Source of the DNA: Pirellula staleyi DSM 6068
GTDB lineage: Bacteria > Planctomycetota > Planctomycetia > Pirellulales > Pirellulaceae
Direction: 5' to 3'
DNA: 64,000 nucleotides
NCBI RefSeq assembly: GCF_000025185.1
Contig: NC_013720.1
Span: 1,798,001 to 1,862,000 of the forward strand
Both the position numbers and the translations under genes were made by a program. Positions 37,561 to 46,031 of this stretch are shown here, piece after piece. How positions within the stretch are numbered: the first letter of the stretch is position 1; each line of letters opens with the position of its first letter. The notes beneath the pieces are model-generated. The model was not told where the DNA came from, ran no database searches, and saw nothing but the letters and a program-made list of their open reading frames with translations.

Positions 37561-38526
37561 CTAGAACTGCCCCACGACGTTGCCGTCCCAGCGATCCGAG
37601 ATCGCCGTCAGCGTGGCGAAGTCGACCGTTTGGGCCACCATGCGAACCGAACCATCCGCCAGCACGCACATCACGCCCGATGGGTGAGCCGAGAAGAGCG
37701 GAATGTTCACTTCGTAAGGGGCTCCGTTGCCAGCCGAACCGTAGCCACCCTTGATGGGATAACGCACGGTGGTGACGTTTTGGGTCCAGTTACGGGCACC
37801 AGCGCCACAGCTCCAAGCTCCACCCCAGTGACCACTCGAGCGGCGATCGACTTTGTTGCCGCTGGCGTCGCGCTGGAAGTCGCTCTGCTCGCTGGCCATC
37901 ATCACGTTGCTCGTGCCGTCGGTGATGTCTTTGAAGCCGACGGTGAACTCGCTGATGGAGATCACGCCGCTATAAACAGTCCGGCCGTAGGTGTCTTGGA
38001 ATGGACCAGGCGAGACCGTGGTCGAGGTGCCACCGGTGTAGTACGAACCACTGATACCAACGTAGTGCGGGGTTTGCACTTCCACGGCACCCAGCATTTT
38101 GGTCTTGGGAAGTGGCGACGAGGGGCACCATAAACCTGGCACGCGGAGCGTTTGAATCAGGTTGACATTGGGCGAAGCGGGAGCATCTTGCAGCGTCCAG
38201 TCGCCGGTGAAGACAGCCTTCTCAAAAGCGGGCTGTTGTTCCATGAACGGGAGCAGACGGAAGAACCACGACACACCGCGCTGGATGGTCGAGCCACTAC
38301 CAACCTGCGGCACACCGTTGAAAGGCAGGATGCCGAAGGTGTCGTGATACATGTGGGCCGCCAGGCCCATTTGCTTGAAGTTGTTCGAGCATTGCGAGCG
38401 ACGGGCAGCTTCGCGCGCAGCTTGCACGGCGGGAAGCAGCAGAGCCACCAAGACACCGATAATGGCGATCACCACCAGCAGTTCCACCAGGGTAAAACCC
38501 CGGGTGTTGGAACGCAAATCACGCAT
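37561..38526 (-). CDS. DUF1559 protein (pseudopilin-like, H-X9-DG)
   Basis: A 321-residue protein of the large planctomycete DUF1559 family. The N-terminus is a type IV prepilin-like leader and helix, TRGFTLVELLVVIAIIGVLVALLLPAVQAAREAARR, with G-F-T-L-V-E where the prepilin peptidase cuts before F. CSNNFKQMGLAAHMYHD follows. The family's C-terminal motif H-x9-D-G is intact (HPSGVMCVLADGSVRMV). These proteins are thought to be surface or envelope pseudopilins; their role is not known. It lies 175 nt downstream of a small lipoprotein gene on the same strand. Confidence 0.92.
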   Translation of the reverse strand: MRDLRSNTRGFTLVELLVVIAIIGVLVALLLPAVQAAREAARRSQCSNNFKQMGLAAHMYHDTFGILPFNGVPQVGSGSTIQRGVSWFFRLLPFMEQQPAFEKAVFTGDWTLQDAPASPNVNLIQTLRVPGLWCPSSPLPKTKMLGAVEVQTPHYVGISGSYYTGGTSTTVSPGPFQDTYGRTVYSGVISISEFTVGFKDITDGTSNVMMASEQSDFQRDASGNKVDRRSSGHWGGAWSCGAGARNWTQNVTTVRYPIKGGYGSAGNGAPYEVNIPLFSAHPSGVMCVLADGSVRMVAQTVDFATLTAISDRWDGNVVGQF

Positions 38527-38701
38527 AGCATCTCTCCTCAGTCTGGGAAAAAACGGACATAAAAACTGCGTCTACAATGAAGGCAGCAGACGTGGACGTG
38601 ACCGAGCAGCCGATCGTTCGAAGGCGATCGCATGCCAGGGGAGAGAGGGGTTGATCGGTGGGAGCCCCCTTCCGTGCCAAGGGGGCTGATTGCGCGAGAA
38701 A

Positions 38702-39118
38702 CTATCGGCTTGTCAAATCGAAGTTCACTTCGTTCGAACCGCTGGTGACCGTGGCGGTCAATGTCGAGGCGACGTTGTATTTAGGTGGGAGTGGTTCCAC
38801 GAATGGTGGTTCGCTCCCGGGATTTTCAGGAGCTTGATACTGCGTGGTGATGCTCACCTTATGCTCCCCCAATTCCGCCCCTTTCACACCGGGCAAAAAG
38901 GAGAGTTCGTACTTGCCACTGCTGTCGGTCACCCCTTCCGAGGGTCGACCTTTCGCCGGCGCGAACATCACATAGGCGTTGGGATACGGAGCTCCGTCGA
39001 GCGTGACAACGCCACTGACGGTGGAAAGCTTGGGCAGATCCGAACTGGAACAACCACCAGCCGCAAAGAGCGCGACAGCCGCGAGTGAAACAAAGCGAGC
39101 GAAACGTGCGGTGTGCAA
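38702..39118 (-). CDS. Small lipoprotein with transthyretin/carboxypeptidase-regulatory-like fold
   Basis: A 138-residue protein. The signal peptide MHTARFARFVSLAAVALFAAGGC ends in a lipobox (A-A-G-G-C), so it is probably lipid-anchored. The mature part has the pattern VSGVVTLDGAPYPNAYVMFAP and SEGVTDSSGKYELSFLPGVKGAELGEHKVSITTQYQAP, typical of short transthyretin-like beta-sandwich proteins frequent beside DUF1559 genes in planctomycetes. It ends with ANEVNF-like strands (TSGSNEVNFDLTSR). It likely sits in the envelope as a companion of the pseudopilin-like protein; function unknown. Confidence 0.85.
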   Translation of the reverse strand: MHTARFARFVSLAAVALFAAGGCSSSDLPKLSTVSGVVTLDGAPYPNAYVMFAPAKGRPSEGVTDSSGKYELSFLPGVKGAELGEHKVSITTQYQAPENPGSEPPFVEPLPPKYNVASTLTATVTSGSNEVNFDLTSR

Positions 39119-39795
39119 AGAAAATCCTCCCGAAGGCCAAGATGGCGATGCTCGTTCGGGAGAGACAAACGAGTGAACTCTTCACATAATGCATCATCGG
39201 GCGGCTGGCCGCAATTCCCTAGCCGGAGGGGTAGGCTCCTAGTTCTCGTTTTGCGGGAAACACCGCCCTTACCCTTCCATCGGGTCGGCTGTGCGCGGTT
39301 TTCATCCTGCAAAATCTAGTAAAACGCGCGGTTTTTTCTTTGAAACGGTACCTGCAAGCACTCCTCGGTTATCTCGCGATTTATTTAGATTTCCCTAGAA
39401 AAACGCCGCTTTCGCAAGCTCAGTACCTCCCCGCAAACCCCATCGCTGACGCTCACCATGCCCGGCGAGAGCAAAAGGTGCGTATGCGCTGAAAGTTCGC
39501 TCGTCTAACCACGCTTTTCCCTAGCGGTCCCCCGCCCGCACCACCAACTTCCCCGCAAAAAATTCCTCCACCCAGCCCCCATCTCCGTTCGAAGTTCGAT
39601 GCGTAGTTTGCAGCTCAGGTACTCCGTACCTGACCAAAAAGCCGATCGGCCCCCGACAAAGCAACCTTATTTTCCCTCGGTCACCCTCCCCCTGTGCGTT
39701 GTTTACTCGGGTCTTGATTCCTGTTAGCAAGTCGCTGTGCAGAGCATGGCGTGGGCTGTTTGCTCGTTTCGTTTTTCTGTTTGGGGAGAAGGGAT
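39119..39795. other. 677-nt divergent intergenic region
   Basis: It lies between the divergent lipoprotein and second sulfatase genes. No gene passes inspection. The sequence contains AT-richer segments (39310-39400) likely to include promoters and a GGGGAGAAGGG ribosome binding site at 39783-39793 for the sulfatase. No repeat of the dispersed families was found. Confidence 0.45.
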
Positions 39796-41283
39796 ATGCG
39801 TCGAGAGGGGGAATGGGAACTGCGGGGGTTGCTGAGCTGGGGGCTGGCTGGTTGTTTGTGGCTGGTGGCTGTTTTGGTGGCAGGGGAAGCGTTTGCAGAC
39901 GATGCGGCGCGACAGCCGAATGTGGTGGTGGTGTTTATTGATGATCTGGGGTGGGGAGATTTTTCGTGCTTCGGGAACAAAGAGGGGGCGACTCCGCATA
40001 TCGATCGGATGGCGGCGGAAGGGATTCGTTTTTCGCAGTTTTATGTCAGTTCGCCGATCTGCTCGCCGTCGCGCTGCTCGCTGACAACCGGCCAATATCC
40101 GCAGCGCTGGAAAATCACGTCGTTCCTGAACAGCCGCGCTGATAACGCGCGGCGCGGTGTCGCCAACTGGCTCGATCCCGAAGCGCCGACGATGGCGCGG
40201 ATCCTTCAGCAGCACGGCTATCGGACGGGCCATTTTGGCAAATGGCATCTGGGGGGACAGCGTGATGTCGACGATGCCCCGGCGATTGCGAAGTATGGCT
40301 TCGACGCGTCGCTCACGAATTTCGAAGGGATGGGGGCCAAGCTGTTGCCGCTCACGCTGAAGCCTGGGGATAGTGTGCCGGGCAAAATCTGGAGTGATGC
40401 CGAGCGGCTCGGCGCGCCGGTGACCTGGATGCAGCGGTCGAAGATCACGGGGGGCTTTGTCGATGGGGCGATCGCGTTTATCGATGCCGCCACTCGCGAT
40501 GGGAAGCCGTTCTACGTCAATGTTTGGCCCGACGATGTACATAGCCCTTTCTGGCCCCCGGTGGAAACTTGGGGAGAGAACAAACGCGAGCTGTATCTAG
40601 CGGTGCTCGAGGCGATGGACCTGCAACTCGGGAAGTTGTTTGACCATCTGCGTTCGCGCGATGAGCTGCGCGAGAACACCATCGTGCTGATTTGCAGCGA
40701 CAATGGCCCGGAAGCTGGCGCCGGAAGTGCCGGGCCGTTTCGAGGTGGCAAAACAGAGTTGTTTGAAGGGGGAATTCGCTCGCCGCTGATTGTTTGGAGC
40801 CCCGCGCTGGTGGCGGCTGAGCAGCGTGGCAAGGCCAACGAAACAGCAGTCCTCTCGACGCTCGATCTGCTCCCCTCGCTGGCCAAGCTCGCTGGGGCAC
40901 CGCTGCCGGCCGACGTGCAGTTCGATGGCGAAGAGTGCTCGGCAACGCTGCTCGGTCGCGGTAATGAGTCGCGCACAGCGCCCCTGTTTTGGCGACGTCC
41001 ACCCGATCGCAAAACAGCCGGGGCGAAAGGTCGGCGGGTGCTGCCCGATCTCGCCATGCGCGAGGGGAAGTGGAAGCTGTTATGCGATTACGACGGCGCA
41101 GGTGCGCTGCTGTATGACCTCGAAAGCGATCGAGGAGAAACCAAAAATCTGGCCCAGCAGCATCCCGATCGCACCAAGGCGATGCAGGCCAAACTCCTGG
41201 CGTGGCATAGCTCGATGCCTGCCGATCGTGGCCCCGAGCTGGGGCAAGAGACGCTCGAGTCGCTACGAAAAACAGCGAAATAA
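39796..41283 (+). CDS. Secreted sulfatase (CSPSR type)
   Basis: A 495-residue sulfatase. ATG 39796 follows a strong GGGGAGAAGGG at 5-nt spacing; the frame extends 15 codons upstream but without a better site. The signal segment is LLSWGLAGCLWLVAVLVAGEAFA. Sulfatase motifs: NVVVVFIDDLGWGDFSCFG (metal), formylglycine site C89-S-P-S-R in SSPICSPSRCSLTTGQYPQR, GYRTGHFGKWHLGG, and VLICSDNGPEAGAGSAGPFRGGK. Compared with the sulfatase at 35584 it has the canonical C-x-P-S-R. It likely removes sulfate from polysaccharides outside the cytoplasm. Confidence 0.93.
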   Translation: MRREGEWELRGLLSWGLAGCLWLVAVLVAGEAFADDAARQPNVVVVFIDDLGWGDFSCFGNKEGATPHIDRMAAEGIRFSQFYVSSPICSPSRCSLTTGQYPQRWKITSFLNSRADNARRGVANWLDPEAPTMARILQQHGYRTGHFGKWHLGGQRDVDDAPAIAKYGFDASLTNFEGMGAKLLPLTLKPGDSVPGKIWSDAERLGAPVTWMQRSKITGGFVDGAIAFIDAATRDGKPFYVNVWPDDVHSPFWPPVETWGENKRELYLAVLEAMDLQLGKLFDHLRSRDELRENTIVLICSDNGPEAGAGSAGPFRGGKTELFEGGIRSPLIVWSPALVAAEQRGKANETAVLSTLDLLPSLAKLAGAPLPADVQFDGEECSATLLGRGNESRTAPLFWRRPPDRKTAGAKGRRVLPDLAMREGKWKLLCDYDGAGALLYDLESDRGETKNLAQQHPDRTKAMQAKLLAWHSSMPADRGPELGQETLESLRKTAK

Positions 41284-41361
41284 GTCTCACTAACATCAGC
41301 TACTCGCAGCCGATTTCAGCATGTACTTTCGAGCGGCTGATTTCCTGCTTGCCACGCTCGG

Positions 41362-41367
41362 TATAAT
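41362..41367 (+). promoter_or_regulatory. TATAAT -10-like box upstream of the DoxX-like gene
   Basis: gTATAATcgt at 41362-41367 is a perfect -10 hexamer 75 nt before the start of the DoxX-like gene. No good -35 is visible at 16-18 nt, so it is a candidate only. Confidence 0.35.
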
Positions 41368-41441
41368 CGTTCCGCCCATCGTGGGGGCTCGTGATCACTA
41401 CAGAATTGATCGGCTAACTTATCGGCAGCGGGAGCGGATGG

Positions 41442-41831
41442 ATGAACACGCAAGTGATACTGCTTTGGATTGGTCGGGTCTTAACCGTGCTGTTGTCGGC
41501 GATGCTGATTTTCAGCGCTATCATGAAATTTGTCGGTGGGCCTGATCTCGAAGAGGGGATGGCCAAGTTCGGCTTGCCGATGAGCATTGTGGTGCCGCTC
41601 GGGATCGTCGAGCTGACCTGCGTGATCCTCTACCTCTGCCCACCGACGGCGATGATCGGCGCGATCTTGCTGACTGGATATATGGGGGGCGCGATGCTGA
41701 CCCATCTGCGCATCAACGACTCGATTGTGATCCACATTGTGCTCGCCATTTTGATTTGGGTCGCCCTCTATCTCCGCGAACCAAGACTCTGGAAGCTGAT
41801 GCCGATTCGAACCGACCTCTTTCCCAAATAG
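41442..41831 (+). CDS. DoxX-like small membrane protein
   Basis: A 129-residue protein with four hydrophobic segments (LLWIGRVLTVLLSAMLIFSAIMKFVGG; MSIVVPLGIVELTCVILYLC; AMIGAILLTGYMGGAMLTHL; IVIHIVLAILIWVALYL). The pattern S-A-I-M-K-F in helix 1, G-x-x-E-L in helix 2 and G-A-x-L-L-T-G-Y-M-G-G-A in helix 3 fits DoxX-like (DoxX_2) proteins. The biochemical role is not established; some DoxX relatives act in redox stress. It ends 27 nt before the CHAT gene on the same strand, so the two are probably co-transcribed. Confidence 0.82.
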   Translation: MNTQVILLWIGRVLTVLLSAMLIFSAIMKFVGGPDLEEGMAKFGLPMSIVVPLGIVELTCVILYLCPPTAMIGAILLTGYMGGAMLTHLRINDSIVIHIVLAILIWVALYLREPRLWKLMPIRTDLFPK

Positions 41832-41857
41832 TCTCTTCGCCCGGGAGTGCTCGCGCG

Positions 41858-44800
41858 ATGGCCGATCAGCTTCTGCTCGCGGAACTAGAGCGACGCTTGG
41901 CCAGCTGCGGGCAGATTGCTGCATGGCTGCGGCCGCTGCGCGAAAGTGGGCTCGCGCTCGGCGGAAACAGCGATGTTTTACGGTGGCTCGTCGACGAGTA
42001 TCTGCCGCACCTCGCGGTGGAATCGGAGCAGCTCGGCAGCTTTGATCCCGGTTTTGCTGGGCGCACTCGCACGCTCGATCACGATGCTGCCGTGCAGCAG
42101 CTGGTGCGAGCACCGGTCGCTTCGCTCGCACAGTTGTCGACGCTCTACGAGCACGGGCGTGAGCGCTTCTCGATGTTCGACCCCGCCAGTGCGTACGTCG
42201 CTCGCTCGGCTGAAGTGGCGTATTTCCTGACGCTCGACGAGCATGCCCCAGCGGCAATTGCTGCATGGTGTCGTCTTGCAGGGAGCGTAGACGAACTTTC
42301 GCTGCGCTACGAGCTGATCGAAGCGCTCGATGCGATCGCTCCCTTGCCACTGGTCGATGCGCTGATAGATGCTTGGCTCGATCGCAGCCGGCAAACCGAT
42401 GACCTCTCCTCGATCATGACGCGAGTGAAAGAGGAACTAGCGCATGCGCGCCGGTCGCAAAGTGCAGCGGCTGAAACGTGGTGGCAGGTTCCGCGTGCAG
42501 CGGGGCGTTTGCGCGTGGTGCTGAAGCTGCTCGATCCGCAGCATCAGTGGGCCGATGTCGACACCTGCCTGCAGCAGTTCCGCACGCTGCAAGAGCCTGT
42601 TGTCGCTCCGGCCTGGGCTGCACTGGGGTATCCCGCCGAGGCTTCGCGGAACTTGCAAGGCTCGGTGATTCGCTATGCCTGGTTCTTGCCGCAGGCGCTC
42701 GAAATGCAGGGGCGTTTTGCGGAAGCGATGGAGCTGCAGGCTGAAATCACGAGCGCGCTGGCACCAGAGAATCAGGCTGCTACGCCGCCGCAATTGGTGG
42801 CGATGCTCCGCCGAGCGCTCCTGTTCCGGATGCACGGGATGCACTCGAAGTTTCACGAGCAATGGCGCGCGCTTGCGCCAGCAGGTCAGTTCGACGAGCT
42901 CGAGCCCGCGCTGCTGTCGGCGAGCCACTGGATCGAGAACCTCACGTTCTCCTACGATGCTGCTCTCGCCGCGCATCTGCTGATGAGCGAAGGATCGCGC
43001 GCGACGCTCCGCTGGCTCGAGCGACGTCTGGGGATCACCTCCTTCGCTGCTGCGACCGATCACGAAATCGGCGCTGCTGTCCAGTCGCAGCTTCCGCGCC
43101 TTTTGGCAACCTTGCCAATCATCGCCGGTGGGCTCTCGCAGCTGCTTGCCCCTCAGCAGTCACTTCGTTTGCTCGAACTGGCGCTCGGCACTTGGGGGGT
43201 AAGCGATAACGATCTCGCCGAGCAACTGCGCCGCGCGCCAGTGCAGGCGCTGCGCGGCCTCGTTCCGTACGTTGCCCAGTGGCTTGTCGCGAGTGGCAAT
43301 CCGCGCCGTGCGGCGTGCTACTTCTTTCCTGAAGCGAGCGCGAATCCTGCAGAGCGAGTCGACCATTTTGCCGCGCTGCTGTCGGCCTGGGGGATCGATC
43401 GGGAGCAGGAAACGCTCGCCTGGATCACTTTTTGCGATGTCGCCTTCTCGATCTTCCGGGCCTTGTCGTGGCACGAAGCGGAGGAGCTTTGGCTCGCCTA
43501 TGTCACGGCCGATCTGGCGTGGACAGCGGCGCGCGGGAATGCCACGCAGTCGCTCCTGGCGGCGAATCTCAGCGAGCGCTGCCTCACGCTTCCGGCCGCT
43601 TATCGAGCTCCCTATGCCAGTGAGTTGTGCACGCAAGTCGGTCTGCTCTTGCGACATGCAGTGGCGAGTGCTGGTGCTGCAGCAGCCGACCGCGTGGTGA
43701 CACTTCAGTCGACGATGCGAGCGCGCCACGTCGCCTCGCGCTCGCTGGTGACACTCAGTCTGCGTGCTGAAAATTTTGATGCCGCGCGAAAGCTCCGCTG
43801 CGAAGCGCTGGTGATCGATGCCGAGCTTTCGCAGCGCGTGCTGCGCGAGCAGATCCGTTTGCGCAGAGCCGAGCGCCATGCGCGCGAGCTTCAGCCTCCG
43901 CGCGCGACTACCTCGTCGATAGCAGCTGCTTCGCCCCCAGGCTGGAGCATGCCGCGCGCGAACGATCAAACTGCCGAGTGGTCGCAAGCACTCCCCTTTG
44001 CGCTCGACCTTCGCGCGAGTCCCGCCTGGGAATCACTCGACCCCGGAACAACCGATCAGCTTGCGCCGCGCGGACTCTCTGATAGCCTTCCTGCCACAGA
44101 CGATGCTCCCGAAATGGCCTACTCGAGCCAGCGACTCGCCGCGACACTCGCGCCACACGAGGCTCTGCTGACGCTCGGTTTTGCACTCACAGGGGAGTTT
44201 GTCTGGAACCTGTTTCGCTGCGAGCAGGATGATCTTGCGCTCGTGGCCAGCGATGCCGGTAGTGGCTCGGCGACCGATGAGCAGCGCGTGCAAAGCGCGA
44301 TCGATCGGCTCGAGATGGCGATGCGCTTGGCCTGGCCCATCGATGCAGCAGCGTCGTGGAAATCGCAGGTGGAGTCGGAAGTAGCCGCGATCAGTTTCGG
44401 GCTCCGTAAATCGCTCGATCGCGCGACACTCGAGCGGCAATACCGGCTGCTGCTCGATCGGCTCGCCGAGTTTCGTCCCTTGGTGGCTGCCGCGCGCAGC
44501 GCGTTTGACGCTGCATTTTCCGGTTCCGCAGCGATCTCGAGCGCCGACTGGAATGCCTGGTGGCAGAACGCGCTGGCCGAGCTTCCCGATACCGCGACCG
44601 TTGAAAGCGAACTCCACGAGCGACTTGCAAGCGCCCTCGACAATCTGCTCGCGGAGCTTTCGACGATCCTTCCCATCGCGACGATCGCCACGCATCTTCG
44701 CCCCGACGATCACCTGCTGCTGCAAGTCGAAGGAACGCTGCATGCGATTCCGCTGGCGATGCTCCACGCTGGTGGTGCTGCAGGCTCACGTGAAAAATTT

Positions 44801-45634
44801 CTGTGCGAGCAGGTCAGCACGTTGCAGGTGATCCCCTCGCTCTTGGCCCTTGCCGATTTGCGTCAGGCAGAAGCAGCGGCGAACTTCGACTCGTCTCGAC
44901 CACAGCTTCTTTCGCTCTCTTCGCTCGACAGAGACGACCCGCGCGAAGCACCGGTAGCGCAGCTGTTCGAGCGTCAGCAAGCGGCGCTCCGCGCGGAGCT
45001 GTTGGGCCAAACGCCGATCGCTATCGACTGGACGATCGCTGGCAGCGATCCCCCCGGGTCGTACAGCACACTGCAAACGATGCTCGCCGAGCGCCGCGCA
45101 ATTCCGCTCGCTACGCTGGTGGGACATGGAAGCAGCTCTCCCGGCGGCATGCTCCTGCAAGCGTCGCCCCCTGAAGCTCGCGAGCGCTACGAGCTGTGGA
45201 CTGGCAGCGAGCTTTGGACTGCCACGAGCGAGCGAACTGCTACCCGCGCGATGACTGAGGATCTTGCGGCGGTCCAGCTGCTGCTGCAAGTGAGCTGCAG
45301 CATCGGGCGCATTCGCCAGTCGGGGCTGCAGGACTTCGATGGATTTTGCATTCGGCTGTTCGAGAGTGGCCTGCGCTCGACCATCGCCGCCCGCTGGCGC
45401 ATTCATGGTAGCCAAGCGGTGCTCTTAGCGACAGAAATCGCACGCGACTATTTGACCCGCCGCATGCGCGAAGCCGATGCGCCGACCAATCACCGGCGCG
45501 ACCGGGCTGAGAGTCTCGCTGCAGTGCGGCTCCGCTGGATTCACGAATTACGCAGCAGCGATGCCGCGACAGCAGCGCGAGCCCGCGAGCGGTCGGCCAC
45601 ACTCGCGGCGTTTGAGCTGTTTGGCCTCGGCTAG
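41858..45634 (+). CDS. Large CHAT-domain (caspase-like) putative protease
   Basis: A 1258-residue protein. ATG 41858 is chosen; the frame upstream overlaps the DoxX-like gene. Residues 1 to ~950 are almost entirely alpha-helical, rich in Ala, Leu and Arg, with no clear TPR consensus; a Pro/Ala-rich linker (LQPPRATTSSIAAASPPG) lies near residue 680. The last ~220 residues form a CHAT domain: DHLLLQVEGTLHAIPLAML, the catalytic histidine H1090 in TLVGHGSSSPG, the catalytic cysteine C1147 in LLQVSCSIGRI, then GFCIRLFESGLRSTIAARWRIHGSQAVLLA. CHAT proteases in bacteria cleave target proteins, sometimes as death or defence effectors. It is convergent with the dynamin operon. Activity is inferred from the intact dyad. 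Confidence 0.85.
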   Translation: MADQLLLAELERRLASCGQIAAWLRPLRESGLALGGNSDVLRWLVDEYLPHLAVESEQLGSFDPGFAGRTRTLDHDAAVQQLVRAPVASLAQLSTLYEHGRERFSMFDPASAYVARSAEVAYFLTLDEHAPAAIAAWCRLAGSVDELSLRYELIEALDAIAPLPLVDALIDAWLDRSRQTDDLSSIMTRVKEELAHARRSQSAAAETWWQVPRAAGRLRVVLKLLDPQHQWADVDTCLQQFRTLQEPVVAPAWAALGYPAEASRNLQGSVIRYAWFLPQALEMQGRFAEAMELQAEITSALAPENQAATPPQLVAMLRRALLFRMHGMHSKFHEQWRALAPAGQFDELEPALLSASHWIENLTFSYDAALAAHLLMSEGSRATLRWLERRLGITSFAAATDHEIGAAVQSQLPRLLATLPIIAGGLSQLLAPQQSLRLLELALGTWGVSDNDLAEQLRRAPVQALRGLVPYVAQWLVASGNPRRAACYFFPEASANPAERVDHFAALLSAWGIDREQETLAWITFCDVAFSIFRALSWHEAEELWLAYVTADLAWTAARGNATQSLLAANLSERCLTLPAAYRAPYASELCTQVGLLLRHAVASAGAAAADRVVTLQSTMRARHVASRSLVTLSLRAENFDAARKLRCEALVIDAELSQRVLREQIRLRRAERHARELQPPRATTSSIAAASPPGWSMPRANDQTAEWSQALPFALDLRASPAWESLDPGTTDQLAPRGLSDSLPATDDAPEMAYSSQRLAATLAPHEALLTLGFALTGEFVWNLFRCEQDDLALVASDAGSGSATDEQRVQSAIDRLEMAMRLAWPIDAAASWKSQVESEVAAISFGLRKSLDRATLERQYRLLLDRLAEFRPLVAAARSAFDAAFSGSAAISSADWNAWWQNALAELPDTATVESELHERLASALDNLLAELSTILPIATIATHLRPDDHLLLQVEGTLHAIPLAMLHAGGAAGSREKFLCEQVSTLQVIPSLLALADLRQAEAAANFDSSRPQLLSLSSLDRDDPREAPVAQLFERQQAALRAELLGQTPIAIDWTIAGSDPPGSYSTLQTMLAERRAIPLATLVGHGSSSPGGMLLQASPPEARERYELWTGSELWTATSERTATRAMTEDLAAVQLLLQVSCSIGRIRQSGLQDFDGFCIRLFESGLRSTIAARWRIHGSQAVLLATEIARDYLTRRMREADAPTNHRRDRAESLAAVRLRWIHELRSSDAATAARARERSATLAAFELFGLG

Positions 45635-46031
45635 TGCTCCGTCTATCGATCGATTTCAAGCAAAACCGGGTGGCTACTAGCTGGCTTGTCCAGCAGTGTG
45701 CACCTCTATAATCTCAAAACCGTGTTGAGCTACGCACAACGCAGGCACCAACTGAACGTGACATTGATTGCTTGACGAAGTCGTAGGTCAGGTCCCCTCT
45801 CAGGGACCTGACGGGAGTTGATCCGGCAATTCTCGATCCGGTTTCACCACGCTTGTCCCGCGTCTCGACGTGGGGGTTCTAACGTGCCGGGTGCCTGCTC
45901 TTCTCGCGGGGCTTTGCAGCTACAACGTGCTCTCTACTGGCAATGTCCACTCCCGTCAGATCCCCTCCAGGCATCTGGACCTACTCGAGCGCCAATCGAT
46001 CGATAGCTGAACTACTTCGACGCGTCGCGCG
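45635..46031. other. Convergent spacer between CHAT gene and dynamin operon
   Basis: About 400 nt without a supported gene. It contains the family A hairpin (45783-45817) and a TATAAT at 45707-45712 preceded by TTGTCC at 15-nt spacing; this could drive a short transcript toward the operon's 3' end, but that is speculative. Confidence 0.45.
45783..45817. repeat. Dispersed hairpin repeat, family A copy 2
   Basis: It starts gtaggtcaggtccc and ends gggacctgacgggag; the 9-bp arms tcaggtccc (45788-45796) and gggacctga (45803-45811) pair perfectly around ctctca. It is the partner of 6266-6300, with compensating changes in the stem, and lies between convergent genes. Confidence 0.65.
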
